Assembly: GCF_014333615.1 (NCBI RefSeq)
Contig: NZ_JACSCY010000009.1
Span: 1 to 64,000 of the forward strand
Origin: Hymenobacter citatus
Lineage (GTDB): Bacteria; Bacteroidota; Bacteroidia; Cytophagales; Hymenobacteraceae
DNA: 64,000 bases
Direction: 5' to 3'
Below the pieces are notes generated by a model. The model ran no database searches and was not told where the DNA came from. It was given only the letters and a program-made list of their open reading frames with translations. Below are positions 8,352-15,385 of the stretch, piece by piece (the stretch's first letter is position 1; each line of letters starts with the position of its first letter). A program made the position numbers and the translations under genes.

Positions 8352-8497
8352 TGTGTAGTTCCGGTAGAATAAGGGGTTTGTTGACGGTTAAAATACTCTA
8401 CTGCGTCTTTTCGACTGAAACAAAGGGCAGTCTGGTTAAATAGGGTAGGCGGGTGAGGTCGACCTTTGCAAGGTCAATCAACCAACACCAGTTTCTT

Positions 8498-9475
8498 ATG
8501 AAAGCGGTTAGAATTCATGCCTTTGGCGGACCTGAGGTTCTGCAACTAGAAGAAGTGGCGCGGCCGACACCGGCACCCGACGAAATCCTCCTAAAAGTGT
8601 ATGCCAGCGGCGTTAACCCCGTAGACTGGGTGGTGCGTGAAGGCGGTAACGATGCGCTACGGGCCTACCTGACCCTACCCATGACGCTGGGCTGGGATGC
8701 TGCGGGCGTAGTAGAAGCGGTAGGCAGCGAGGTGACGGGGTTTCAGCAAGGCGATGCAGTATACGGCGAGCCAAGCTTTCCTGGCAATGGCAGCTACGCC
8801 GAATACTGCGTGGCCAAAGCCAGCCAGTTTGCTCGCAAACCCGAAAGTCTCAACTTCAATGAGGCAGCGGGCGTGCCTTTGGCCGGCCTCACAGCCTGGA
8901 CGGCTCTCTTCGAGCACGGTAAGCTACAGCCCGGTCAACGGGTTCTGATTCAGGGTGCTTCGGGTGGGGTAGGTAGTTTCGCGGTGCAGTTTGCCAAGGC
9001 CAAGGGGGCGTACGTCATTGGTGCCGCTTCGGCCAGCAACCTGGACTACCTCCGGCAGCTGGGCGCCGACGAGGTGCTTGACTACCGAGGCCAACCCCTG
9101 GGAGAATCGGTACGCGATGTGGACTTGGTGCTGGAGGCCTCGCCCCTGCGCAATAACGCCGAGCGGCTGAAAGCCGTGGCCGTATTAAAGAAAGGCGGTA
9201 TTTTCGTCAGTGTCAACGTTGATTTTCCCTTTGATGAGGCGGTGCAGACGGCACTGGACCGGCAACAGGCCACGGGCGAGCTATCGAACAACCAGCCCCG
9301 GCAGGAGTGGCTGGAGGAAATGGCTGGGCTAATTGACGCGGGTAAAGTCAAAGTGCTGATCAACAAAGTGTTTTCGCTGGCGGAAGTGGCCGATGCCCAC
9401 CGCGAAAGTCAAACCTGGCACGTACGGGGCAAGCTGGTGCTGGCCATTCGTCAGGAAAACGGCGAACTGCTATGA
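8498..9475 (+). CDS. Quinone-oxidoreductase-like medium-chain dehydrogenase
   Basis: A member of the zinc-independent branch of the MDR superfamily, which usually reduces quinones or enones with NADPH. The N-terminal GroES-like part has the family start MKAVRIHAFGGPEVL and the DEILLKVYASGVNPVDW motif. The Rossmann part has VLIQGASGGVGSFAVQFAKA. The Cys/His set of the catalytic zinc site is not seen. The ATG at 8498 fits the family N terminus; an in-frame GTG at 8453 would add 15 residues with no counterpart. GACCTTTG at 8461-8468 is a poor -7 box. The stop overlaps the next start (ATGA), so it is co-translated with an AraC-type regulator. Confidence 0.88.
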   Translation: MKAVRIHAFGGPEVLQLEEVARPTPAPDEILLKVYASGVNPVDWVVREGGNDALRAYLTLPMTLGWDAAGVVEAVGSEVTGFQQGDAVYGEPSFPGNGSYAEYCVAKASQFARKPESLNFNEAAGVPLAGLTAWTALFEHGKLQPGQRVLIQGASGGVGSFAVQFAKAKGAYVIGAASASNLDYLRQLGADEVLDYRGQPLGESVRDVDLVLEASPLRNNAERLKAVAVLKKGGIFVSVNVDFPFDEAVQTALDRQQATGELSNNQPRQEWLEEMAGLIDAGKVKVLINKVFSLAEVADAHRESQTWHVRGKLVLAIRQENGELL

Positions 9476-10380
9476 GGCGATTTCGCACAATAAGCGAGTT
9501 TCACGAGTTTGTGCAGCTGCCCAAGCCCCAGCATCCGCTGTTTAGCGTGGTGGATGTGGGCACCGTGCCGCACCGCTACGGTGAGGAGCCAACGAGTATG
9601 GTCTTCGACTTCTACTCCATTTCGGTCAAGCGCATGCACAATGTCCACGTCAAATACGGGCAGCATTCGTTTGATTTCAACGAAGGCATCCTCTCGTTTA
9701 TGGCGCCCAACCAGGTGTTTAGTATGGCAGTGGCTGATCCGGAAGAAGCAGTGGAAAAATCGGGGTGGGTGGTGTATATGCACCCCGATTTCATCTGGAA
9801 TACCTCGCTCGCTAACACCATCCGGCAGTACGATTTCTGGGATTATTCGCTTAAAGAGGCCCTGTTTCTATCTGCTAAAGAGGAGGCAACTATTTTGAGT
9901 CTTCTGCTCGCCATTGAGCAGGAATACGCTGCTTCCATCGACCAGTTCAGCAAGCCGATTATCGTGTCGCATCTGGAAAGCCTGTTGCACTACGCAGACC
10001 GATTTTACCACCGCCAGTTTCTCACCCGCGAAAAGGCCAACCACGAGGTGCTCGAACGGTTGGAAACCTTGCTGCAAGAACACTTCAATGGTACTAATGT
10101 GCTGGGACAGGGTTTGCCAACCGTGCACTACGTGGCCGATTGTCTGCACCTTTCGCCCAAGTATCTAAGCAACCTGTTGCGTTCCGTGACCGGGCAAAAC
10201 ACCCAGCAGCACATTCACGCCAGGCTGATAGCCAAAGCCAAGGAAAAGTTAGCAACTACTACCCTGAGCGTCAGCGAAATTGCCTATGAGTTAGGCTTCG
10301 AGCATTTGCAGTCGTTCAGCAAGCTGTTCAAAACCAAAACCAATATGTCGCCGCTGGAATTCAGAGCCTCTTTCATCTGA
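9472..10380 (+). CDS. AraC-family transcriptional regulator
   Basis: The C-terminal 100 residues hold the two helix-turn-helix motifs of AraC/XylS proteins: VADCLHLSPKYLSNLLRSV and the second helix pair VSEIAYELGFEHLQSFSKLF, followed by KTNMSPLEFR. The N-terminal part, about 190 residues, is a predicted cupin-like sensor region and contains FDFYSISVKRMHNV. The start codon overlaps the dehydrogenase stop, so the two are one transcript, and regulation of the dehydrogenase or related substrates is likely. The ligand is unknown. The stop codon is immediately adjacent to the stop codon of the convergent dinB, with no intergenic base. Confidence 0.9.
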   Translation: MRRFRTISEFHEFVQLPKPQHPLFSVVDVGTVPHRYGEEPTSMVFDFYSISVKRMHNVHVKYGQHSFDFNEGILSFMAPNQVFSMAVADPEEAVEKSGWVVYMHPDFIWNTSLANTIRQYDFWDYSLKEALFLSAKEEATILSLLLAIEQEYAASIDQFSKPIIVSHLESLLHYADRFYHRQFLTREKANHEVLERLETLLQEHFNGTNVLGQGLPTVHYVADCLHLSPKYLSNLLRSVTGQNTQQHIHARLIAKAKEKLATTTLSVSEIAYELGFEHLQSFSKLFKTKTNMSPLEFRASFI

Positions 10381-11475
10381 CTACAACCCCAGCCCCAACT
10401 GCCGCCCTACCATATCGGCCTCCGTTTCCAGCCCCGACAACGAAACGCCCAGCAGGCGCACGCCTTTGGGCAGGGGTAGGAGGGCCGTGAGCAGCTCGTG
10501 GCTGATGCGCGCCACCGTGGCTACGTCGGTGAGGGGAGTAGAAAAACTGCGCGAGCGAGTAATCTGCTGAAAATCGGCGTATTTCACCTTCAGCGTGACG
10601 GTGCGGCCACGCAGGCCGGTTCGTTCGCAGTGCGTCCACACTTTTTCCAGGCAGGGTTGCAGGTGCTCGGTGAGGTCGGGTAGGGCAGTAAGGTCGTGGG
10701 GGAAAGTGGTTTCGGCGCCGATGGATTTGCGCACCCGGTCGGCCACCACGGGGCGGTGGTCCTGCGCCCGTGCAATGGCAAAGTAGTGCGAGCCGGCCTT
10801 GCCAAAGTGCTGCCGCAGAAAGGCTTCCGACTGCTGGCGCAAATCCCAACCCGTGCGGATACCCAACTGCTCCATGCGCGCCGCCGTTACGCGCCCGATG
10901 CCGTGGAACTGCCCCACGGCTAGCTGCTCCACAAACGCCAGTCCCTCGTGCGGCCGAATTACGAACTGGCCATTGGGCTTGCGGTAATCGGAGGCCAGCT
11001 TTGCCAGAAACTTATTATAGGAAATGCCCGCCGAGGCCGTGAGCTGCGTTTTTGCTAGAATCTGCGCCCGTATTTCCTCCGCGATGCGCGTGGCCGATGG
11101 AATGTTCGGCCGGTTCTGGGTCACATCAAGGTAGGCCTCATCCAGCGAAAGCGGCTCAATCAACTCCGTATACTCGGCAAAGATGGCGTGTATCTGCCGC
11201 GACACACCTTTATATACCTCAAAGCGCGGCGGCACAAACAGCAGTTCCGGGCACAGCCGCCGTGCCGTGGTGGCGGGCATAGCCGAGCGCACGCCAAACT
11301 GCCGCGCTTCGTAGCTGGCGGCCGCCACTACGCCACGCTCGCGGGCGCCACCTACCGCCAGCGGCCGACCACGCAGCTCGGGGTTGTCGCGCTGCTCCAC
11401 CGACGCGTAAAAGGCGTCCATATCGAGGTGGATGATCTTGCGGGTTTCGGGCTCCGGTGGGGTAGGCGTCAGCAC
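10381..11475 (-). CDS. dinB: DNA polymerase IV (Y-family)
   Basis: A translesion polymerase of the Y family. The palm motifs are IIHLDMDAFYASVEQRDNP (first metal ligand D18) and IEPLSLDEAYLDV (the S-L-D-E box). TASAGISYNKFLAKLASD is the conserved finger/palm element. The helix-hairpin-helix VEQLAVGQFHGIGRVTA and the little-finger domain with VTLKVKYADFQQITRS follow. The length of 364 is normal. The start is a GTG at 11475; no ATG precedes the DMDAFYA motif. A perfect -7 box TATCTTTG lies 5 to 12 bases upstream, which would make the message leaderless. The C-terminal beta-clamp-binding peptide is not obvious. Confidence 0.95.
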   Translation of the reverse strand: MLTPTPPEPETRKIIHLDMDAFYASVEQRDNPELRGRPLAVGGARERGVVAAASYEARQFGVRSAMPATTARRLCPELLFVPPRFEVYKGVSRQIHAIFAEYTELIEPLSLDEAYLDVTQNRPNIPSATRIAEEIRAQILAKTQLTASAGISYNKFLAKLASDYRKPNGQFVIRPHEGLAFVEQLAVGQFHGIGRVTAARMEQLGIRTGWDLRQQSEAFLRQHFGKAGSHYFAIARAQDHRPVVADRVRKSIGAETTFPHDLTALPDLTEHLQPCLEKVWTHCERTGLRGRTVTLKVKYADFQQITRSRSFSTPLTDVATVARISHELLTALLPLPKGVRLLGVSLSGLETEADMVGRQLGLGL

Positions 11476-11479
11476 TTAA

Positions 11480-11487
11480 CAAAGATA
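11480..11487 (-). promoter_or_regulatory. -7 box of dinB
   Basis: On the minus strand this reads TATCTTTG, an exact TAnnTTTG match. It ends 4 bases before the dinB GTG, so the expected transcription start falls on or next to the initiation codon. No good TTTG -33 box was found at the usual 19-20-base spacing. Confidence 0.65.
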
Positions 11488-11590
11488 CGGCGGGTAGGGG
11501 AGAGGAACTATCGGCGTACGGTGCAGGTTGGGCGGATAGGGCACGCAATTTTGCACCGCAGCTACCCGCTGTTCCCTCAACAGGAAGAGG

Positions 11591-11598
11591 TACCTTTG
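11591..11598 (+). promoter_or_regulatory. -7 box of the desaturase gene
   Basis: TACCTTTG matches TAnnTTTG exactly, 25 bases upstream of the desaturase ATG. The -33 region is poor. Confidence 0.65.
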
Positions 11599-11623
11599 CC
11601 CTCCTGTTTATCCCCTTTTCTTC

Positions 11624-12688
11624 ATGCACGCACCCAAATTCGCGGCTTCGCGCTCCTTTCACCAGGAGCTGAAGCGCCGCACCAACGCCTACTTTGCCGA
11701 GGCCGGCAAAGCCACTACAGGCGGCAACTCCCTGTTTATCAAAGCTCTGATTCTGACAACTGCCTTCGTAGCAGTGTACGTGCATCTGGTATTCCTGACG
11801 CCGCCTACCTGGCTGGCCATTGCGGAGTGCTTGTTGCTGGGTGCCATTGGAGCCGCTATTGGCTTCAACGTGATGCACGACGGCGCCCACGGCTCGTTCA
11901 GCAAAAAGCGCTGGGTAAATCAGTTTGCCGCTTTCACGCTGAACGTGATGGGCGGCAACAGCTTCATGTGGAACATGAAGCACAACCTCATCCACCACAT
12001 GTACACCAACATCGACGGCGTGGACGACGACCTGGACGCGCAACCCTGGCTGCGCCTCAGCCCCGGCCAGCCGCGCCGCCGCCTGCACCGCTTCCAACAC
12101 CTGTACTTCTGGTTTTTCTACGCCCTGCTGTTCATCGCCTGGATTTTCTACATGGATTACCAGAAGTATTTCCGGGGTAAAATCGGGGAAATGCCTATCA
12201 AGAAGATGAACGCGTCGGACCAGGGCGTTTTCTGGGGCTTTAAGGCGCTTCACCTGGGGCTATTTGTGGCCCTACCTATCTATATGGTAGGGTTCGTGAG
12301 CTGGCTGGTAGGCTTCCTGCTGTTCATGGCAGTAGCTGGTTTCACGCTGAGCATCGTGTTTCAGCTGGCCCATACCGTGGAACACGCCGATTTTCCGGTG
12401 CCGCACGCTACCACCAACAAGCTGGAAGACGAATGGGCTATTCACCAGATCAAGACCACGGCCAACTTCGCTACCGATAACAAAGTGCTGAGCTGGCTGG
12501 TCGGTGGCCTCAACTTCCAGGTAGAGCACCACCTGTTCCCCACCATCTCCCACGTGCACTACCCCGCTCTCAACAAGATTATCCGGCAAGTGTGCGAGGA
12601 ATTCGGCATCGAATACAACGAATACCCGAAGATGCGCTATGCGGTAGCTTCGCACGTAGCCCATTTGCGCGAGTTGGGCAGGCGCTAA
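11624..12688 (+). CDS. Membrane fatty-acid desaturase (acyl-lipid/linoleoyl-CoA desaturase type)
   Basis: A di-iron membrane desaturase that introduces a double bond into lipid acyl chains. The three histidine boxes are present and in order: HDGAH, HNLIHHMYTN, and QVEHHLFP. The Gln in place of the first His in the third box is characteristic of front-end (delta-6-like) desaturases, though here no cytochrome b5 domain is fused. Hydrophobic segments lie around residues 42-62, 66-86, 160-180 and 210-250. The 354 residues fit the family. Single-gene unit: it has its own -7 box and a strong terminator at 12705. It may adjust membrane fluidity at low temperature, which is inference. Confidence 0.92.
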   Translation: MHAPKFAASRSFHQELKRRTNAYFAEAGKATTGGNSLFIKALILTTAFVAVYVHLVFLTPPTWLAIAECLLLGAIGAAIGFNVMHDGAHGSFSKKRWVNQFAAFTLNVMGGNSFMWNMKHNLIHHMYTNIDGVDDDLDAQPWLRLSPGQPRRRLHRFQHLYFWFFYALLFIAWIFYMDYQKYFRGKIGEMPIKKMNASDQGVFWGFKALHLGLFVALPIYMVGFVSWLVGFLLFMAVAGFTLSIVFQLAHTVEHADFPVPHATTNKLEDEWAIHQIKTTANFATDNKVLSWLVGGLNFQVEHHLFPTISHVHYPALNKIIRQVCEEFGIEYNEYPKMRYAVASHVAHLRELGRR

Positions 12689-12704
12689 AAATGGCTTTAT
12701 TGAG

Positions 12705-12734
12705 AAGGCCGCTCTACAAGGAGCGGCCTTTTTT
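12705..12734 (+). terminator. Terminator after the desaturase gene
   Basis: A perfect 10-bp stem (12705-12714 with 12721-12730) closes a 6-base loop and runs into six T. Confidence 0.9.
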
Positions 12735-12817
12735 ATGAGCATGTTAAGTGAAGTATATAGTACTTTCAATAAAAAAGCTATTCAACAGAATACGAATGAC
12801 TTGATAACAAATTTACG

Positions 12818-12825
12818 TATCTTTG
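12818..12825 (+). promoter_or_regulatory. -7 box of rpsA
   Basis: TATCTTTG, an exact TAnnTTTG match in an AT-rich stretch, 109 bases upstream of rpsA. The -33 motif is weak: TTGA at 12801 is too close. Confidence 0.65.
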
Positions 12826-12828
12826 CGC

Positions 12829-12933
12829 CCCCGCCAGGGTGGTGGGCCGGCGCTTTAGCGCTGTGTATCAAGCAAAAACGCGATTCGGAGGCGGGCCCTG
12901 CGCCGAACGTGTACACGAGGGCCACTAGCTAAT
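12829..12933 (+). promoter_or_regulatory. GC-rich leader of rpsA, possibly structured
   Basis: The presumed 5' leader is about 100 bases and much more GC-rich than the promoter region. It contains the hairpin GGCGCTTTAGCGCT and a possible long-range pairing of CCCGCC near its start with GGCGGG near 12890. S1 mRNA leaders are autoregulated in other bacteria; whether this one is cannot be seen. Confidence 0.3.
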
Positions 12934-14958
12934 ATGGCAGAAGTAGTAGACAACTTCGACTGGGACAACGTCGGAGCCAACAGCTTCGGCGGTAACTATT
13001 CCGCAGAGGAGCGCACCCGGATGGAGGAAATGTACAGCGACACGCTGACGACCGTCCAGGAAGAAGAAGTAGTGAAAGGCGTAGTGGTAGGCATCACCGA
13101 CCGCGACGTTATCTTGAACATTGGCTTCAAGTCCGACGGACTGGTGCCGGTGTCGGAATTCCGTGACCTGCCCGACCTGAAGCCCGGCGACGAGGTGGAA
13201 GTGTTCATTGAGGAGCAGGAAAACGCAAATGGTCAGCTGATCCTGTCGCGCAAGAAGGCGAAGATCAAGCAGGCTTGGAAAGCTATTTACGATGCCCTGG
13301 AGAATGACACCATTCTGGAAGGCGTAGTAAAGCGTCGCACCAAAGGTGGTCTGATCATGGACCTGGACGGCGTAGAAGCCTTCCTACCCGGCTCGCAAAT
13401 TGACGTGAAGCCTATCCGTGACTTCGACATCTATGTAGGTCGTCGCATGGAAGTGAAAGTGGTGAAAATCAACGCTGCTTTCGACAACGTGGTAGTTTCG
13501 CACAAAGTCCTGATCGAGAAAGACCTCGAGAAGCAGCGCGAAGCCATCCTCAACAACCTGGAGAAAGGCCAGATCCTGGAGGGCGTTATCAAGAACATGA
13601 CCAACTTCGGCGTGTTCATCGACCTCGGCGGCGTAGACGGTCTGCTGCACATCACCGACATCTCGTGGGGCCGCATTGCACATCCTTCGGAAGTGCTGCA
13701 ACTCGACCAGAAGTTGAACGTGGTAGTACTGGACTTCGACGAAGCCAAGAAGCGTATTTCGCTGGGCCTGAAGCAGCTGACCCCGCACCCATGGGATTCG
13801 CTGCCCGAGGACATGGGCGTAGGCTCGAAAGTGAAAGGTCGCATTGTGAACGTAGCCGACTACGGCGCATTCATGGAAATCATCCCTGGCGTAGAAGGCC
13901 TCATCCACGTTTCGGAAATGAGCTGGAGCCAGCACCTGCGCAACCCGCAGGACTTCATCAAGCAGGGCGATGTGGTAGAAGCGCAGATTCTGACGCTGGA
14001 CCGCGAAGACCGCAAGATGAGCTTGGGTATTAAGCAGCTGAGCGAAGACCCATGGACTCGTGGCGACTTCGCTACGAAGTACGCCGTAGGTACCAAACAC
14101 AACGGCCTGGTGCGTAACCTGACCAACTTCGGCCTGTTCGTAGAACTGGAAGAAGGTGTAGACGGCCTCGTGCACGTGTCGGACCTGTCGTGGACCAAGA
14201 AGATCAAGCACCCCTCCGAAATGGTAAAGGTAGGCGACCGTCTGGACGTGCTGGTTCTGGAACTGGATGTAGCTAACCGTCGCTTGGCCCTGGGCCACAA
14301 GCAGCTGGAAGAAAACCCCTGGGATACGTTCCAGACGGTATTCACCCCTGGTTCGGTACACCGTGCTACCATCACCGAGAAGAACGATCGTGGTGCCGTG
14401 CTGGAGTTGCCCTACGGCATCGAAGGCTTCGCGTATCCTAAGTCGCTGCAGAAAGAAGACGGCTCGCAGGCTGAAAACGGCGAATCGCTCGACTTCCGCG
14501 TGGTAGAGTTCTCGAAGGACGACCGTCGCATTGTACTCTCGCACACGGCTGTATACAACCAGTCGCAGGAAGAGGAAAGCCGCGCCGCCAAGTTCAAGAA
14601 GAAGACACCGACCGCCGCTGGTGGTGCCGCTTCCACAAGCGCAGCCGACGTGAAAAAGGCTACCTCGCAGCCGGCTGAGAAGTCGACGCTGGGTGACTTG
14701 GACGCACTGAGCGCCCTGCGTGACCGGATGATGGGCTCGGAGCGTGAGGCTGGTGAGCAGAAATTGCAGGCGCAAGCCGGCAGAAAAGCTGCTCCCGCTG
14801 CTGAAGCTCCCGCCGAAGAAGAAGGCCTGGTTGCCCGCGTAACCAAAGCCGCTTCCGACGCCATCGACACCGTGACACACGCTGCCGAAGACGTAGTAGA
14901 CCGCGCCAAGCACCTGCTTGACTCGGACGACGAAGCCAACACGGAAGACAAAGCGTAA
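12934..14958 (+). CDS. rpsA: 30S ribosomal protein S1
   Basis: S1 binds mRNA on the small ribosomal subunit and helps initiation, an important role in a phylum with few Shine-Dalgarno sequences. Six S1 (OB-fold) repeats can be followed. The first two are diverged (VVKGVVVGITDRDVILNIGF; LEGVVKRRTKGGLIMDLDGV). Repeats three to five are canonical (TNFGVFIDLGGVDGLLHITD; ADYGAFMEIIPGVEGLIHVS; TNFGLFVELEEGVDGLVHVS). The sixth is degenerate (NDRGAVLELPYGIEGF). From about residue 550 an Ala/Lys/Glu-rich low-complexity tail follows. Length 674 is longer than the E. coli protein because of the tail. Codon use is strongly biased, as for a highly expressed gene. Confidence 0.97.
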   Translation: MAEVVDNFDWDNVGANSFGGNYSAEERTRMEEMYSDTLTTVQEEEVVKGVVVGITDRDVILNIGFKSDGLVPVSEFRDLPDLKPGDEVEVFIEEQENANGQLILSRKKAKIKQAWKAIYDALENDTILEGVVKRRTKGGLIMDLDGVEAFLPGSQIDVKPIRDFDIYVGRRMEVKVVKINAAFDNVVVSHKVLIEKDLEKQREAILNNLEKGQILEGVIKNMTNFGVFIDLGGVDGLLHITDISWGRIAHPSEVLQLDQKLNVVVLDFDEAKKRISLGLKQLTPHPWDSLPEDMGVGSKVKGRIVNVADYGAFMEIIPGVEGLIHVSEMSWSQHLRNPQDFIKQGDVVEAQILTLDREDRKMSLGIKQLSEDPWTRGDFATKYAVGTKHNGLVRNLTNFGLFVELEEGVDGLVHVSDLSWTKKIKHPSEMVKVGDRLDVLVLELDVANRRLALGHKQLEENPWDTFQTVFTPGSVHRATITEKNDRGAVLELPYGIEGFAYPKSLQKEDGSQAENGESLDFRVVEFSKDDRRIVLSHTAVYNQSQEEESRAAKFKKKTPTAAGGAASTSAADVKKATSQPAEKSTLGDLDALSALRDRMMGSEREAGEQKLQAQAGRKAAPAAEAPAEEEGLVARVTKAASDAIDTVTHAAEDVVDRAKHLLDSDDEANTEDKA

Positions 14959-14982
14959 GCTGACTTCTAAGCTGGAAACAGG

Positions 14983-15010
14983 AAGCCCCGGAGCAATCCG
15001 GGGCTTTTTT
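14983..15010 (+). terminator. Terminator after rpsA
   Basis: A perfect 10-bp stem, AAGCCCCGGA with TCCGGGGCTT, has a GCAA tetraloop and ends in a T run. Confidence 0.92.
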
Positions 15011-15076
15011 GTTCGTACTAAAACTTGCTATGATACAGAAGTTTAGTGAATAAAGGCAAGAAAAGAAGCGCTTCTG

Positions 15077-15108
15077 TTTGGCATAAGTCGATTATTGACG
15101 TATGTTTG
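15077..15108 (+). promoter_or_regulatory. Complete Bacteroidota promoter for tRNA-Cys
   Basis: TTTG at 15077-15080, a 20-base spacer, and TATGTTTG at 15101-15108. Both boxes match the TTTG / TAnnTTTG consensus. The expected start, near 15113, lies just before the tRNA. Confidence 0.8.
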
Positions 15109-15120
15109 CGCTCCCAATCC

Positions 15121-15191
15121 GGTGACGTGACCGAGTGGCTAGGTAGAGGTCTGCAAAACCTCCTACGGCGGTTCGAATCCGCCCGTCACCT
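15121..15191 (+). tRNA. tRNA-Cys (anticodon GCA)
   Basis: All four arms fold: acceptor GGTGACG/CGTCACC (15121-15127 with 15184-15190), D arm ACC/GGT, and anticodon stem GAGGT/ACCTC with loop CTGCAAA (anticodon GCA at 15153-15155). The T arm is GGCGG-TTCGAAT-CCGCC. The discriminator base is T (15191), the U73 identity element of tRNA-Cys. CCA is not encoded. A terminator follows. Confidence 0.96.
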
Positions 15192-15210
15192 CTTCCTGTT
15201 TTGCTTGCTT

Positions 15211-15243
15211 GCCCCGGTCGATTAGCCCCGACCGGGGCTTTTT
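15211..15243 (+). terminator. Terminator after tRNA-Cys
   Basis: A perfect 10-bp GC-rich stem (GCCCCGGTCG with CGACCGGGGC), an 8-base loop and five T. Confidence 0.9.
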
Positions 15244-15301
15244 GCGTGTAATGGGGTAGGCGGAAGCAGAAGCCGGGTACACAAGCTGTAAGCATAACTA
15301 T

Positions 15302-15332
15302 TTTGCAAGCTCAGTAGTAAGTCTATCTTTTG
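15302..15332 (+). promoter_or_regulatory. Probable cphA promoter
   Basis: TTTG at 15302-15305 and TATCTTTTG at 15324-15332, 18 bases apart. The -7 box has one extra T compared with TAnnTTTG. It lies about 55 bases before the cphA ATG. Confidence 0.5.
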
Positions 15333-15385
15333 AGCCGGTCCTGCGTATAGGGCGGGCATACTCCGTTTTCACCCACGCTTATCGT

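Noticed and set aside
8461..8468. GACCTTTG as promoter of the quinone-oxidoreductase gene
   Set aside because: The essential TA at the start of the box is missing and no -33 box is present.
11188..12253. Long open frames on both strands across the dinB start and the desaturase gene
   Set aside because: They bridge two genes with strong motifs and a promoter in between, and encode no recognisable sequence.
13384..14913. A 509-codon open frame antisense to rpsA
   Set aside because: Biased codon use in highly expressed GC-rich genes leaves long antisense frames open; the translation has no domain or family motif.
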